A stretch of 64,000 bases of DNA from Oscarella lobularis (lineage: Eukaryota > Porifera > Homoscleromorpha > Homosclerophorida > Oscarellidae): contig NC_089180.1 of assembly GCF_947507565.1 (NCBI RefSeq), positions 434,001-498,000 on the forward strand. The letters are read 5' to 3'. This document shows, piece after piece, positions 1 to 10,861 of this stretch (position 1 is the stretch's first letter; each line of letters opens with the position of its first letter). The translations under genes were made by a program, and so were the position numbers. The notes beneath the pieces were generated by a model that saw only the letters and a program-made list of their open reading frames with translations, ran no database searches and was not told the DNA's origin.

Positions 1-2128
1 TTTACACTTTTTACAGATTACTATACAGTAAAAATAAAAATAAAAAAAATCGAAGATCTTCGATTAATTCCGGGCTATTCTCTTCACTATCAGTTTCATT
101 CTCCTTCTCGGAATCTTCTGGTTGAGCTGTCGATGACGTCAAAACGTTCTGCGCCTCTTCGACATCTTTCTTCACTTGTTCGTTCGACAACTACGGATTG
201 AAACTTCTCAACGAGCTTGGAATTGATAATTCGATTGAGCTAACTTTGTGAGCTTTTAAAAGGATTGCCGCAGGGAAAGGTGGTCAGGAATTGTATGGAG
301 TATTTTCGAACGTTGCTCAATTTGTCTTGAAGACGATCGACTATTTTTGGAACAAGACACTGCTGCGTTGCCAAGGGAATGGCCTAGAGGTGAAGAAGAT
401 ATGGGGGCTCTACTATGCAGCTATAATGATTACGCGTCAAACAAACCTGTTTCTTGAACAAGTTTAGCCAGACTTGAAGACATTTGCTGCGAACAAACGC
501 GTTGACGTCATAAATGTGTTCCTAAAAAATGACGATGAGCAGTCATTAAAAGATAGGAGGAGATATTGCCATCAATTTGTTGAGAAATTCGTCTCGAGTT
601 GCCTTAGCAACGTCGTCTACAGACGGCTCACTTAAAACTTGAGCGACAATCGCTCCAATTGTAACAAGGACAGAATTCCTCAAAGAGTAGTTCTAAAAGA
701 ACAGTGATTCAATGCTGGTTACGCGCCAGAGAACCGACCTCTCCATCCAAATGAGGCAGCAGTGAACTAATGATCGACAAAACAATATCCGGAAGACGCT
801 CTCCAATCTCCGCTACAAAAGTGGCCAATGCACGCGTGCCACTCGTATCACGTGACATGTCTTGGGGATCAAGACTACCCATTTCCCTATATAAAGAACC
901 CCAAAAAATAGATCTGCTAATAAGTTAGGTGCCACAGCGCTCTTCTTACCTTATGAGTTCTACAACAATGGTCTTGGCTTCGAGCTGCCGTCCGAAGTAC
1001 TCAACGGCTTCAGCCAATGGGATGCAGAGGTGTTCAAAGTCTTGCAATAGTTGAATAATCTTCAATGTAGCTCCTAAAAAGATAACAATAAATTCTTAAA
1101 ACAAATCGATTTTCAGCTCTTACCCATGCAATGATTGCATTTGCTGATAGCAATGCCCAAAATATGAAAAATGTGTTCCTTTGCCCCTCTCTTTCGCACG
1201 GTCTCCGAATTTTCTAACAGTTTGCAGCAGCAGGAAGTGACGCACCTACAGAAAGAAAATCCTGCAGGCTGCTCAAATTCATAAGCATCTCTGTATGACG
1301 CACGTGACCAAATTTTCCTCGAGAATAGGCGGATCCCACAATCGCTTCCGATCCATTTCGAGCATCTGTTCAATGCAGTGAAGTCCGCGATCGCGCGCTT
1401 CATCCCACGAAGCGGCGTTCCCCCTATTGGCCGCCGTTTTTTGACCCTAAAAAATATTCAATAACAGTTTATATCGTTTCTCCGGCCGCAGGCTCTTACT
1501 CTCTTTTTCTGAGTTGCAATTGTCATGCTCGCCGGCTTCATAAATGTCTCAATAAATTGAGTCGTCAGATAACAAAGCATCTACACGCATACATTGGATT
1601 AAGCTATTATTTTATGTTCTTTTTTTCCTCGCCTTGATAGCTGTGCAGTGTCTCTTCTTCTCTTGATAGCTCATATCCCCTTGATCCAGCATAGCATCCA
1701 AGGAACTGCACAGAGACTCGAGCCCTGAAAAAAACTCCCAAAATTATAACTTCCTTAGCTAGGATCTTGGGTTCACATTTTATCGACGTTTTCCACGCCT
1801 TTCTTTTTGTCGGCTGGTCCAATTCCTCCGCAAAATGACTACATACGCGATTTCGAATAAGTTTCCCCGCCGATTCGGGCGTTTGCTTGCCTGAGGGCGC
1901 TAAAGAGGGTGTCGAAATGGGCCGTTATCGACAGATATCCGGCGCTAGATAACGCTTCGTTCGCTTCTAAAGAGAAACCGTAACCAGCGTGACCGGATAG
2001 TCGTTTTTCTTGCCTTCTAGACGCGCTGTGATCGCTGACGGCAAATGCATCCTTCGAACGTAATATGCTGAGCGCGATTCGACCAGCAGATCGTCTCGCG
2101 AGACAGGAATGACAAAATCCTGCGACAT
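1..2128 (-). CDS. NCAPD2: Condensin complex subunit 1 (NCAPD2) homologue, 5' half, cut by the window edge
   Basis: This is the non-SMC HEAT-repeat subunit of condensin I, which compacts mitotic chromosomes. The start ATG is at 2126-2128; the N-terminus (SQDFVIPVSRDDLL) resembles NCAPD2 N-termini. Later exons give FDTLFSALRQAN, LCYLTTQFIETF (1550-1590), RLWDPPILEENL (about 1310-1440), CKLLENSETVRK with IFHILGIAISK (1130-1250), LLQDFEHLCIPLAEA (about 960-1070), RDTSGTRALATFVAEIGERLP (about 745-890), NYSLRNSVLVTIGAIVAQVL (about 600-690), and PLATQQCLVPKIVDRLQDKL (about 250-410). Order and spacing follow the family. Introns are 40-100 bp; two seem to use GC donors. The last visible exon is acidic and glutamate-rich; the C-terminal half lies beyond position 1. 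I see no clear break. The exon at about 1740-1830 is less certain. Confidence 0.85.
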
Positions 2129-2174
2129 TTTCTCTCCAGAGAAAATAGCCTTTGATATCAAGGAAGAATTCAGA

Positions 2175-2218
2175 CGTGATGAAGTTTACATAGGCACGTG
2201 ACGAAGTTTACATAGGCA
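2175..2218. repeat. 22-bp unit, two tandem copies, upstream of NCAPD2
   Basis: Two adjacent 22-bp units (2175-2196 and 2197-2218), differing by one base, begin CGTGA and contain GAAGTTTACATAGGCA; the start of a third follows at 2219. They lie 45-90 bp upstream of the NCAPD2 start, with a TGACGT-rich stretch beyond, so they could be promoter elements. The role is inference. Confidence 0.6.
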
Positions 2219-2228
2219 CGTGACGACA

Positions 2229-2840
2229 AGATGACCACTTGCACGTTACGTCACAGTCGACGTCACAATCGAACCGAAGACCCCCCCCCCCCGAGATATT
2301 CCAATAAATGGCTCTGAACGCGCGCTCCATTTTCTCCCTTTCTGCTATTCAGATCAAATTGGCATTTTACCTACCTGTGGAGGGGTTGTTGTCAAACGCT
2401 TAGTTGGCAGGATTTACCCCGCAAAGCAGCTGCTTTAGCGCTATCGTCTTTTTTTCAACGCAGTGAAACTCGCGCCTATGCGAAGGCACAAATGGGTTTT
2501 TGTAGGAGATTAGGGATACCGATGTTTAGTCCCAAAACTTTGGACCAGGTTCAGTAGAGGCGTCTTGTCTGATTTCTTTTTTTTTTACTACCGTTGCGTG
2601 TAAACTTCCGCTTTTCCCAGCCTACGCGTACGCGTACGAGACCGTCCCGTATCAGCTTGCCTACAATGAAGCGCAGCAGTGCGAACGACGATGGCTCGGT
2701 AAGAAGGCCAGAGAAGTGGACGACGGTGGTGGAGGCAGCATAAATAGAGATGTGGTCATACGTCGACTGACGTGACTTTCACGACGGCGGGACACTGCTG
2801 CACGTCTAGAGACGGATTTATCGGCGCCGACCACTTGAGA
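2229..2840. other. Intergenic stretch with a poly-C tract and a possible first exon
   Basis: No conserved coding region is visible. A run of about a dozen C lies near 2281-2292. At 2666-2698 on the plus strand an ATG opens 11 codons (MKRSSANDDGS) ending at a good GTAAG donor. It could be the first exon of a gene divergent from NCAPD2, but I find no continuation, so this is weak. Confidence 0.3.
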
Positions 2841-3979
2841 ACCCAACTGACCGCCTATAGCGAGAAACTGAGCGAGATCCGTGACGTCACCTCTTGCTTC
2901 TGAGCTCAAGTACGCGTTGGACTCGTGCAACAAAAGATCGACGTCGTAATTGGCCGAAGCACCTGCTTGCTGTTCTTCCTGTTATGTCATTGTAGTGATG
3001 AACGTTTTTTTCATTACTTTCATGGGTATTCCGGTTATTGTAGTGCGCTGCAGATTGTATTGATTTTGAACCAGCCGGCACATGTGGGAAAATATTTGAT
3101 CGTAGGCGACCGACTCAAATTTCAGCTGCCGAGAAACGTCTAGCGTCTAATCAAGCAAATTTTCCACTTGAAGGAATGTTCGAAGATAGACTGAGATGAC
3201 TCTGACGGTAAACATTAATGCACAAAATTTCGGCATTATTGCTAAACCCATAGCAACACATTGTACCTCAAAGTGCTCAAAAAAAACCCGCACTGACCCT
3301 TCATCCAGTAACTTCTTTACCATTGACTGAAGCCTTTCAGGAAAAGAGACGCTAAAAAATTCGAATTTACAGTCAATATTAATTAGCACGACTCAAATAC
3401 ATGTTATCGGAGGAGAGTGACGTTATGAGTATGATGAAAGATCGAGCGGCCAACGTTCCCATTTTCTGCCTTCTCGCAAGCACGCGCTCCATTCCAAAAG
3501 CGAGCCGCTTTTCTTGCCATTCACTATTCGACTTGGTGTGTTTTGATGACGACGATTGATTTCCATTGAGGAGAGCGAGTTTCGAGAGCAACTGCATGAG
3601 AAACGCGTCGTCAGAAGTCACTTTTAAAACGTTTTTTTCACTTTTCGTAGATCTTGAGTTTCGGTGACGTCAAATAATTCCTCGTAGTAATTGTCTTCGC
3701 CGCTAACCACGGCGAAGTTGATCTAAAATCGACGTTGCGGTGCGTTTTGCGCTTGCTATTCGATTCGCGACCGTACGTTCGCTTTGGGAAGGAAGAGATC
3801 GTAGAATATTCTTGCGTATTCGACGGCTCCTTCGATGGCAAAACTCCAGAGCGAGCGCATCACTTTCATCGTGTTCTTTTCGTGCCCGCCTACGGTTCCT
3901 CTCACTTTGCTGACGTCTCTATCCATCGGTCGTGGCCCGTAAGACTGCATTTCGGGGCCGCGATCGTCCCTTGCATCAT
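2841..3979 (-). CDS. Unrecognised multi-exon helical protein
   Basis: I do not recognise this family. A chain of exons in consistent phase can be built on the minus strand. It starts with a short exon from the double ATG at 3974-3979 (GTIAAPKCSLTGHDRWIETS). It continues with NFAVVSGEDNYYEELFDV (about 3650-3725), DDAFLMQLLSKLALLNGN and MGTLAARSFIILITSLSS (about 3410-3620), FPERLQSMVKKLLDEG (about 3300-3355), ISVYLRTFLQ joined to LDVSRQLKFESVAYDQIF (about 3070-3215), and YDVDLLLHESNAYLSS (about 2840-2980). The composition (leucine-rich helices, no signal peptide or membrane segment) suggests a soluble alpha-helical, possibly armadillo/HEAT-like protein; that is inference. The 3' end is not clear, so the gene may be incomplete. 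Confidence 0.45.
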
Positions 3980-4036
3980 GCCGACAGGGGGCCCCCGGAT
4001 AAACTTAAACTGAAGAACCGGAGCCTGCACTCCAGA

Positions 4037-4604
4037 ATGATGTCCCAAGGATTAAAACTTGGAGGTTATTTGTCTATCTCTATACCGCGCCTTAGTACTG
4101 CATTGACTTTTCTCAACGTGAGGCCCCTTTAGGTGGTCTGAATCTCGGCGGCCAGCCGCAAGGAGGAACAACGCTAGGACTGAACTTAGGACAGACGCTG
4201 CAAGGAGGAACGGGTCTTAAGCTCGGAATAGGACAGCTTCAAATTCGTCAACAGCCCACTGCCAGCATAGGCAGCGGTGGCGGTTTAAATCTCGGTCTCG
4301 GTCTCGGTCTCTCGGTCTCGGTCTCGGCCAGCAACAACAGCAGTCGACCTTAGGAGGCATCGGGAAAGGAACGTTAGGCTTGGGTCAACAACAGCCACAA
4401 GGAGGCTTGTCGTTGGGCAGCAGCTTAGGCAATGGCTTAGGAGCGAGCGGATCGACTTTAGGCGGCGGTGGAGGGTTGAAACTGGGTCAACAGGGCACGA
4501 CTGGTATCCTAGGCGGCAAACAGGAGTTGAGCGTTCACGTGGAAAGCATTGGAGGCCTACCGAACGATCACACGGAAGTTGTTCTCTACGTCGTCGAACT
4601 AAGT
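4037..4604 (+). CDS. GLxLG-repeat protein (nucleoporin-like low complexity), frame-broken and incomplete
   Basis: From ATG 4037 a short exon (MMSQGLKLG) runs to a GTTATT donor near 4056 and resumes after TTTAG at about 4131. It then encodes glycine/leucine/glutamine-rich repeats (GLNLGGQ, LGLNLGQ, GLKLGIG). Such GLxLG repeats resemble the N-terminal repeats of NUP58-type nucleoporins, but the folded NUP58 core is absent. At about 4290-4330 a run of CTCGGT hexamers has an 8-base unit that shifts the frame; the same repeat style resumes in another frame (LGQQQPQGGLSLGSSLG). The last part (QELSVHVESIGGLPND) has a C2-like look, then coding signal is lost against the kinase fragment on the other strand. 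I regard it as a broken or mis-sequenced fragment. Confidence 0.45.
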
Positions 4605-4827
4605 TTCTTAAGAATACCCCTCGGTTGTTCGTCCGTCGTTAGGGACGACCAACTCCCGAGTTGCTGAGGCGTCGGCACGTGGACGTACGACGTGAATCTT
4701 CCCGGATCCGGTTACGGTTGATGCGTCGTCGGCGTGACTTTCGAAACCGTTTTGCCGGCGAGGTATTCGCTCGACGCCGCGTGAACGGCGACGGCGACGG
4801 CGGCACCCGCGTTCACATGACGAGTAC

Positions 4828-5735
4828 CTCGTTGACAAGAATATTGCGCGTGGCCAAGTCCCTGTGGATGTAGCCCATGCCGGAGAGATAGTCCATTCCC
4901 GTCCACAGCCATTTTCAGCTGGACTTTGACGTCCAATCGATTATCATTTTCCTGGGAATACAGAAGGTCTAATCCGACTACGAATCGAAACTTCTACTTG
5001 CCTCCAGGTAGTGGTCCAAAGATCCTTTATCCATGAATTCAGACAGAATCGACACTCTCGGACCCTCCAACACGACTCCGACCAAACCCCAAGACGTTGT
5101 CATGATCAAATTGGCCCATAATCGACGCTTTGACGAGAAAATCATTTCGGCTTTTATCCGAAGCTCCAGCCTTGGGGGAAAAATTTTCCTAAGGGCCTCC
5201 TCTTTCAAAAACTATTTGCTCTATCTACCTTGAGGGCTTTTACCGCCACCTTCATCTCCTTCCCTTTACCTTTCCGCCTTTTCTTAATGTCCGACTCCAA
5301 GAATAGAAATCTGACGTAGACTTCTCCGAACTCGCCTTCGCCTATGCCCCGTTCGAGCTTCACTTGATCTGGAGAGATTTTCTGCGTGTTATCTAAGACG
5401 GCTGCGTCGACCGCTCGAGCTGTAGGTCAACGGATCAACGTAAGTCTTCTTCTTTAGCTTCTTCATGTCCTGTTCAAAGGGAGTTTCAAAACTTCGCTGA
5501 AAGCGACCTCTGAAAGAAGATGCGTGAAGAAGAAGAAATAAAGAATTCGGATTTTAGACTGACTAACCTTCTCCAAAGGATCAAAAAACGATTACAATAA
5601 TAAGAATTACTGTTCCAAGAACAGCCGCCACTATGATAATAATAATAATAATAGTCTTTCTGGTGGATTCTGAGAACAGCAAAGCCCCCCCGTGAGAAAA
5701 TCAACAAATTGTTCCGCGCAACATCCGTCAGCATA
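4828..5735 (-). pseudogene. Eph-like receptor tyrosine kinase fragment (membrane segment to catalytic loop)
   Basis: Reading on the minus strand there is a transmembrane segment (TIIIIIIIVAAVLGTVILII, about 5600-5665), a juxtamembrane piece ending KKTYVDPLTY, a glycine loop (GIGEGEFGEVY, near 5340), the VAVK lysine (about 5230-5245), the helix C/beta-4 region (ASIMGQFDHDNV), then EFMDKGSLDHYLE and MGYIHRDLATRN (near 4850). The juxtamembrane TYxDPxTY and GQFDH motifs point to the Eph group. The ectodomain, DFG segment and C-lobe are missing. Reading needs one-base corrections at about 5590 (T run), 5415 and 5095 (GGGGTTT), the first and last in homopolymers. It lies just downstream of the IRS-like gene on the same strand. 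Either a truncated pseudogene or a mis-assembled receptor gene. Confidence 0.7.
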
Positions 5736-5914
5736 ATATCGGCAACGTTTCTTCTGTATTCCTTATATGGGCATAGTACTTATTTATTAGTAAGACATGC
5801 AAAACAAAAAAATGTACAATGAGTCAGATCTCACCTTTTTTGCACTGAGGTGAAATCCAATCAGCCCACAATATTACTCAATCACGCAAGCCAAAAATAT
5901 TCACCGGGTTTAAT

Positions 5915-7827
5915 CTAATGATTTTCATAAATTGGTGTTGAAATTCCCTGACCAAGAGTCATATCCTCGTAAGCATCTCTGCTATTGAGTCGTCGCGACT
6001 GCATCAGCTCATATTCAGCAAATCCTCGTTGTCCGCGAGTTGCCACCTTGACAACAGGCAACCTATCCGGAGAGAAACCCCTCTCGTTCACGACGCCGAG
6101 CCTAGGATCCATCATCTCCAAAGACATTCGTTCGAAAGATTGAAGGACACTCGGGTTCACCGGGGTCATATCTACGTAGGAGCTCCATGACGGGCCTGGG
6201 GTGGCGACAAACCCGGAATCACTGCGCTGATGATGACAGTGACGCGGCCCTTCCTCCTCCATCGTCATCTCCTCGTATTCCTCAATGTCTTCAGGCGGAG
6301 GTTCGGTTGGAGGGGAGGGCGTAAATTGAAGATTCTCTTCAAGAGATCGCGGTGGACGACCCGGACGTCGAAACGTGTCGTCCCTGTTGCCGGACGGAAC
6401 GGGAGCCGGGACGGGCATCTGAGGCCTATAAAGTCGGCCGGGTTGAAGTGACGCACTCGACGGAGCCAGGGAATCGTCTCTTTTATTTCGAATGCACTGG
6501 CTACGACTTCTATGATACGGGTTTTGATTGACCGGATACCCAGATGGCACAAGGGGACCAGGTGCCAATAATCCTCTTGATCTGTGTGGCCCATAACGCG
6601 CTTCTATGTGGAAGAGACGTTCCTTTTGAATCTTTTGAAGATGCTGCAGATTGTCTTCGGTCTCTGGAGAAGGTCGCCTATCTCTCGACATTTGTCTAAT
6701 GAAAAATAATCAATAACAACGACGTTTTTTATTCGCAGATAAATCTTACATTAGTACGATTCGATGAACTTCCTTGGCAACCTCTTTGGACGCCATCCTA
6801 AGCCACATTGTTCCGTGGCCAGAAAACGAGCTTCTTCCCGGTTCCATAAAAAAATCGCTACCGTTGAAACCACAATTACGTATGCAACCGAGACGCCACG
6901 TCCATCGCATCTCGTGATCATCCGGATCGACGAGCTCAATGGTGAATTCGTTGAGAATAAAGATGAATTCGCAGCGTTGAAAGTGAAAGATGCCGCCAAG
7001 TCCTTCGGGCAGAATCGTGACGCGCCACGCGTGAATGAAATCGAAGTCGGGCGCTTGACGACCGTCGACGCCGCGCGGCGGAAGAGTCGCAATGTCCAAT
7101 AACCAGCCCATTTTCTCCTCTCTGCTAGCGCACGCCAGCACGATTACTTCGTTGCGAAGATGGATGACGAACGCGTGCTCGTGTCGCTTCGACGCGTCCG
7201 TTTTGCCGCTGACGCTTACTACGTCGATCAGGAGATAGACTTTGCGCGCTTTCGCGACGTTCTTTTCGTCGTAGAACTCGATTCGCGCCTCGCCGCGATC
7301 GGAAAGCCTAAAAAGGGCGACGTATCGCGTCGCATTGATCGCGCTCTAAGAAAAAAAACCCGGTAAGTTTATATTTTCGCTCGCTGGTGTATGAAAAAAT
7401 GCGCGGGATCCTAAACACGCTTGGAATGTTAGCACAGACTCGAATTGCCTCGGGCACGCGTCCAAGCGTTGTGGGGGGAGATGGCGCTCATCTGCGTAGC
7501 AGCCCTTTTTTAATTGAAGTGCGACTTCAATCAGAGGGACACTCGCGCTCCTCGTGTGACTGAATTTCCAACGGCGGAAAAACGGGTTGACGTGTACAAC
7601 GTATGAACGAAGCGGCTCGTTCACACGGGTTCATATAGATTACGTAATGCTGCGCTCTCTTCTCTTTTGGGTCTGCACTTGGTCGCGATGGGCACGGTGC
7701 CATTTTTTTTCGAACGGCCACAATTGGCTATACAGTAGAAGTAGCGAGATCTCACCTTGATTCGCTTGAGCGGTCCTTGACGAATGGCGTGTGTATCTTG
7801 AATTAGATTTTCCTTTCGCTTGTTCAT
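5915..7827 (-). CDS. Insulin receptor substrate-like PH-PTB docking protein, 482 aa
   Basis: Three exons (7756-7827, 6750-7345, 5915-6695) join in phase to 1449 nt, 482 aa, with no break. Residues about 17-115 form a PH domain (GPLKRIK ... ARIEFYDEKN ... GKTDASKRHEHAFVIH ... EEKMGWLLDIA). Residues about 117-218 form an IRS-type PTB domain (HAWRVTILPEGLGG ... FFMEPGRSSFSGHG). The 260-residue tail is disordered and proline-rich, with four YxxM motifs (Y363 YEEM, Y396 YVDM, Y451 YELM, Y465 YEDM) and a final Y479 YENH. In IRS proteins YxxM sites recruit PI3-kinase p85 and YxN recruits GRB2. The inferred role is a cytosolic scaffold under a receptor tyrosine kinase. DOK is the main alternative, but the PH/PTB wording and repeated YxxM favour IRS. 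No breaks are seen, unlike its neighbours. Confidence 0.8.
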
Positions 7828-8550
7828 GGTGCAATCTGAAACAACAACGGTAGGTTAGGTTAGGTTACACAGTGACGCAGAAAAACGGAAAGGAAGCGGC
7901 CTGGTCTGTGTTGTGTTGCCCGCGAGGGGCGTGGAACAAACACGTGGCGATTTCTCCCAACGAAACCGCCCGTTTCGGTGCTGGAAACTGAAAAACGCGC
8001 GAGAAGCATACTACTTGTAGTGTGCGTAACGATGTAGAAGGCGAAGAGAAGCGCGCGCGGTCGGAGAAACTGCCTCTCTCGAACGGACGTAACTAGACAC
8101 GCTGGAAAAAGTCGTACCTGTCGATGACGGAACGAATCCAGTGGTTTAGCGCGTAGTGGCACCCCTCGCGTTCGACATACACGCTGGTCGAATCGTTACG
8201 CGTTACGCATGCGCACTGCGATCATAGCTACAAGCATAAAAACGTTTTTCGTTGTAGCGACGGTCTCGAAAAAAGCGAGGGTCCCGGATAATTTCTGTTT
8301 CTCTGCGTGCATATTCACTGCAAACTCAGCGACGCACGCACCAGACCTCTACCAGCTCGTGCAACGCACACTGGCATTGCAAGGCGAGCAGGCACGCTTT
8401 CGCTTGCATTCACGTGCTCGACCGTCTGCGCGGCGGTCTAATTGGGCCCTGGGGCGGGGGAGGAAGGTGTAAACACTAAACAGGTGTCCAAGAACGCCCC
8501 TGCAATGGCCTGCATAGACAAGCGACCCATTTCCTAACCGGGCGAACGAC
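7828..8550. promoter_or_regulatory. Divergent intergenic region between the IRS-like gene (-) and the 8551 gene (+)
   Basis: About 720 bp separate the two start codons, and no conserved coding exon is visible. The sequence is GC-rich with many CpG, as expected for a shared promoter region with two 5' UTRs. A short GGTTA direct repeat lies at 7850-7865. The promoter role is inferred from position only. Confidence 0.35.
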
Positions 8551-8975
8551 ATGACCACGACAACGACGGAAAACCCTTTCTACATCAACTCCGGCGTCGG
8601 TGGCGTCGCGAACGCGGGCTACGCGCCGGTGCTACGCCCTCCGTCCGAACCATCGTACATTATTGCCGACAACAGCGCCTCGAGCTTGAGTGGATATCAC
8701 ATGACGCAGTCGCTTGAGTGGATATCACATGACGCAGTCTCCTTTGGGACCGTACACGTACGGAACGAGCGATTGCGCCGCTGCTGCAGCGATGACGCCA
8801 CCTTATCGACCCGTGCCCTCTCCTCCTCAAGCGGCGAGCGGATGGCACGGACTCGCCTCTACGCTTCACGACAACCATTCCAACTACGCGTCGCCCTATC
8901 AGTTTTCCTCCCAACTGTCCAACGGCACGAATCATACCGATGTGGGATGGACTCGCTACAATTCTCACGGCTCTG
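8551..8975 (+). CDS. Disordered N-terminal fragment, split by a 28-bp duplication
   Basis: ATG 8551 opens a Ser/Thr/Pro/Tyr-rich sequence (ENPFYINSGVGGVAN ... SGYHMTQS) without membrane segment or recognisable domain. At 8684-8739 a 28-bp block is present twice; 28 is not a multiple of three, so the frame shifts. The same style of protein (SPLGPYTYGTSDCAAAA ... SPYQFSSQLSNGTNHTD) continues in the next frame to about 8975. Removing one copy would restore one open frame. The composition resembles activation regions of animal transcription factors, but no DNA-binding domain follows, so no function is assigned. The 3' end is not identifiable. Confidence 0.45.
8684..8739 (+). repeat. Exact 28-bp tandem duplication inside a coding region
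   Basis: 8684-8711 and 8712-8739 are the same 28 bases (starting GCTTGAGTGG, ending GACGCAGTC). The second copy breaks the frame of the gene starting at 8551. Perfect identity means a very recent event or a sequencing/assembly slip. Confidence 0.85.
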
Positions 8976-8980
8976 GCCTC

Positions 8981-9110
8981 GCCTTAGTCTTCATAAGCGG
9001 TTTTCTTGTCATTTCCACATTCCTTCGAGTCGGTCGTCGTCTCATCGGCTCGCTCTGTCGACGATTCGCGAGACTCCTGCTTCTTCGACGTCTTATCCGA
9101 CCATTTCTTG
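8981..9110 (-). CDS. Possible charged C-terminal exon
   Basis: After a CTCACCTAG acceptor at about 9115 the minus strand reads a lysine/glutamate/serine-rich stretch (KKWSDKTSKKQES ... KKTAYED) to a TAA at 8981. It has the look of a C-terminal tail. It overlaps the end of the plus-strand fragment and has no clear partner exon. It could be the 3' end of the truncated CFAP46 unit upstream, or chance. Confidence 0.25.
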
Positions 9111-9369
9111 ACCGCTAGGTGAGCCAGTACAACATTACTAGTAGCCATACCATCAGATTTTCGAGAAGCGTCTAAACGTGCGGTTGCACAGCACGACAAG
9201 TCTACTGCACTGCGTACTGCGTACTTCCTGACGTCGCTTGCTGCTGCTGCTGTTTCGTTGCACTGACGCCGTCTGCGAATGTCGTCGTCATTTCGCAAAG
9301 CAACGAATAATCCCTAGAAACCTTGCTACTCCACAAGATTCTTTCCTTCTTCTCGTCTCCCCCTTACTT

Positions 9370-10823
9370 GTTTTCTTTGAATCCGCCGGCTGATTTGTAT
9401 GCCATTATGAGTGGAGCAAAAAGCGGAGCTAGGTCGCGTCTTCGCCATGTGCGACGTCGCGTTGAATAGAAAGACCATGGTGCGATAGATGAGCCACGGC
9501 TCTTGGAGATCCGATCCGAGTTTCGCCGCTCGACATTGACAATTCTCGATCACTTCCTTACAAAGCTCGCCAATCCACTTACTGGAGGAGAAAAAGGAAT
9601 GAACGTCAAATGTACATACTGTACATATATGGTAACAGAACAACCAAGCTCTAATCATAACAACCTCAATAATAAAAGAAACCCCATTCGGAATCCACAC
9701 ACACAGTACCTCGGCATAAAGAAGATGGGCTTCGGCAAGCGACCTCACAATCGTTTGAACGACGTTCCTTCCCAGTCCGCCTTCTTGAGCCGAACTCGTG
9801 GCCTTCGCCAACGTCGCGACCACCTTCTCAACCCTATTCACAGAACGCGTGTGACCGCGTCTTTTCTTGGCCATCGACGACGACGACGACGATCCCGTCA
9901 TCTGTAGACGCAATCGCGAACCGCCTAGAGAATCTCGAGTCGACGACTGAAGACCGATTGACGACGACGATCCTTTTAGACTCGTTTTGCTGCCGTCCGC
10001 CTTCGCGTCGCCGGCGGACGAAAGTTGCCATCGATTGTCGTCGTACGAAACGCAAAATCGGGCGGCGGATCGAGCGATGTCCCATATTTTCTGCCTACGC
10101 GCTAATTTGGCTAAATCAGCCCAGAGGAGAACTCTGTACGAGTGCGAGAAAAAAAGTGATTCACTCTATTATATAGGACATTGATTGGCCTTACCTCTTC
10201 ACGTCCTCCTCCGTGGAAACCGACTGAACGTGTTCGCGCGTCTTTCTCCTTGCCAGTTCGTAGCGTTTTACGTCCTCCTGCAATTTTTGAGCCAACGGAA
10301 TAAGAGGTTCGTTCTTTTTGCTCTTCGCATTTCCCTTGCCGCCTCCGGCACTCCTTCGCTCATCCAAATCATCGTCGAGAGTCCAAGTGAACTCTCGCGG
10401 TGCAATGGCTTTTCCGGCGACGACCAAAATGTCGTCTACTTCGTCGTAAGTGTCGTCTCGACATATTCCCAGCACGGCTGAAATCTAGGAAAATGAATTC
10501 GAAAAATGCGTCTCTTCTACGCGTGAAAAGAACCTGTTCGACAATTCTTCTCGGATGAGCCAGACTCTCACTCGACTGATCAGTCGTCGTCGTCGTCGCA
10601 CTTCTCAAATGCAGTCGATCGATTGCGAGTGATAGTTCCTGAGAAAACGTCCTGCTAGAGTCGAATTTTTTCGCCTGCGCAGAGAAGCCATTCTCGCCGG
10701 ATAAAAAATACAGTATAGAGGGCTCACCGCATACGCGCTGGCCAACGCCTCGTCGATTTTGTCCTCATCTTCCTTGCACTTGGCCAACTCAATGTGAACT
10801 TTACAGCGAAGATCATAGAGCAT
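9370..10823 (-). CDS. CFAP46: CFAP46-like fragment (cilia- and flagella-associated protein 46)
   Basis: CFAP46 is a large TPR protein of the C1d projection of motile-cilium central microtubules. Minus-strand exons match its N-terminal third: LRCKVHIELAKCKEDEDK (about 10740-10820), a charged exon (ICRDDTYDEVDDILVV ... about 10191-10480), QKIWDIARSAARFCVSYDD (about 10045-10105), VRSLAEAHLLYAE (about 9710-9750), and KWIGELCKEVIENCQ with PWLIYRTMVFLFNATS (about 9440-9585). Near 9430 a better continuation (LAPLFAPLIMAYKSAGG) lies one base out of frame. The protein normally exceeds 2,000 residues; only a few hundred are here, with neither end. Its first exon follows directly on a UBA1 exon. Treat it as a gene fragment. 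Confidence 0.65.
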
Positions 10824-10861
10824 GCTAGGGAAAACGACGTCGCGAGGTCAACAACTCTCAC

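Noticed and set aside
1113-1403. 96-codon minus-strand frame as a separate small gene
   Set aside because: It runs across two NCAPD2 exons and their intron in mixed frames; the exon reading explains the conservation.
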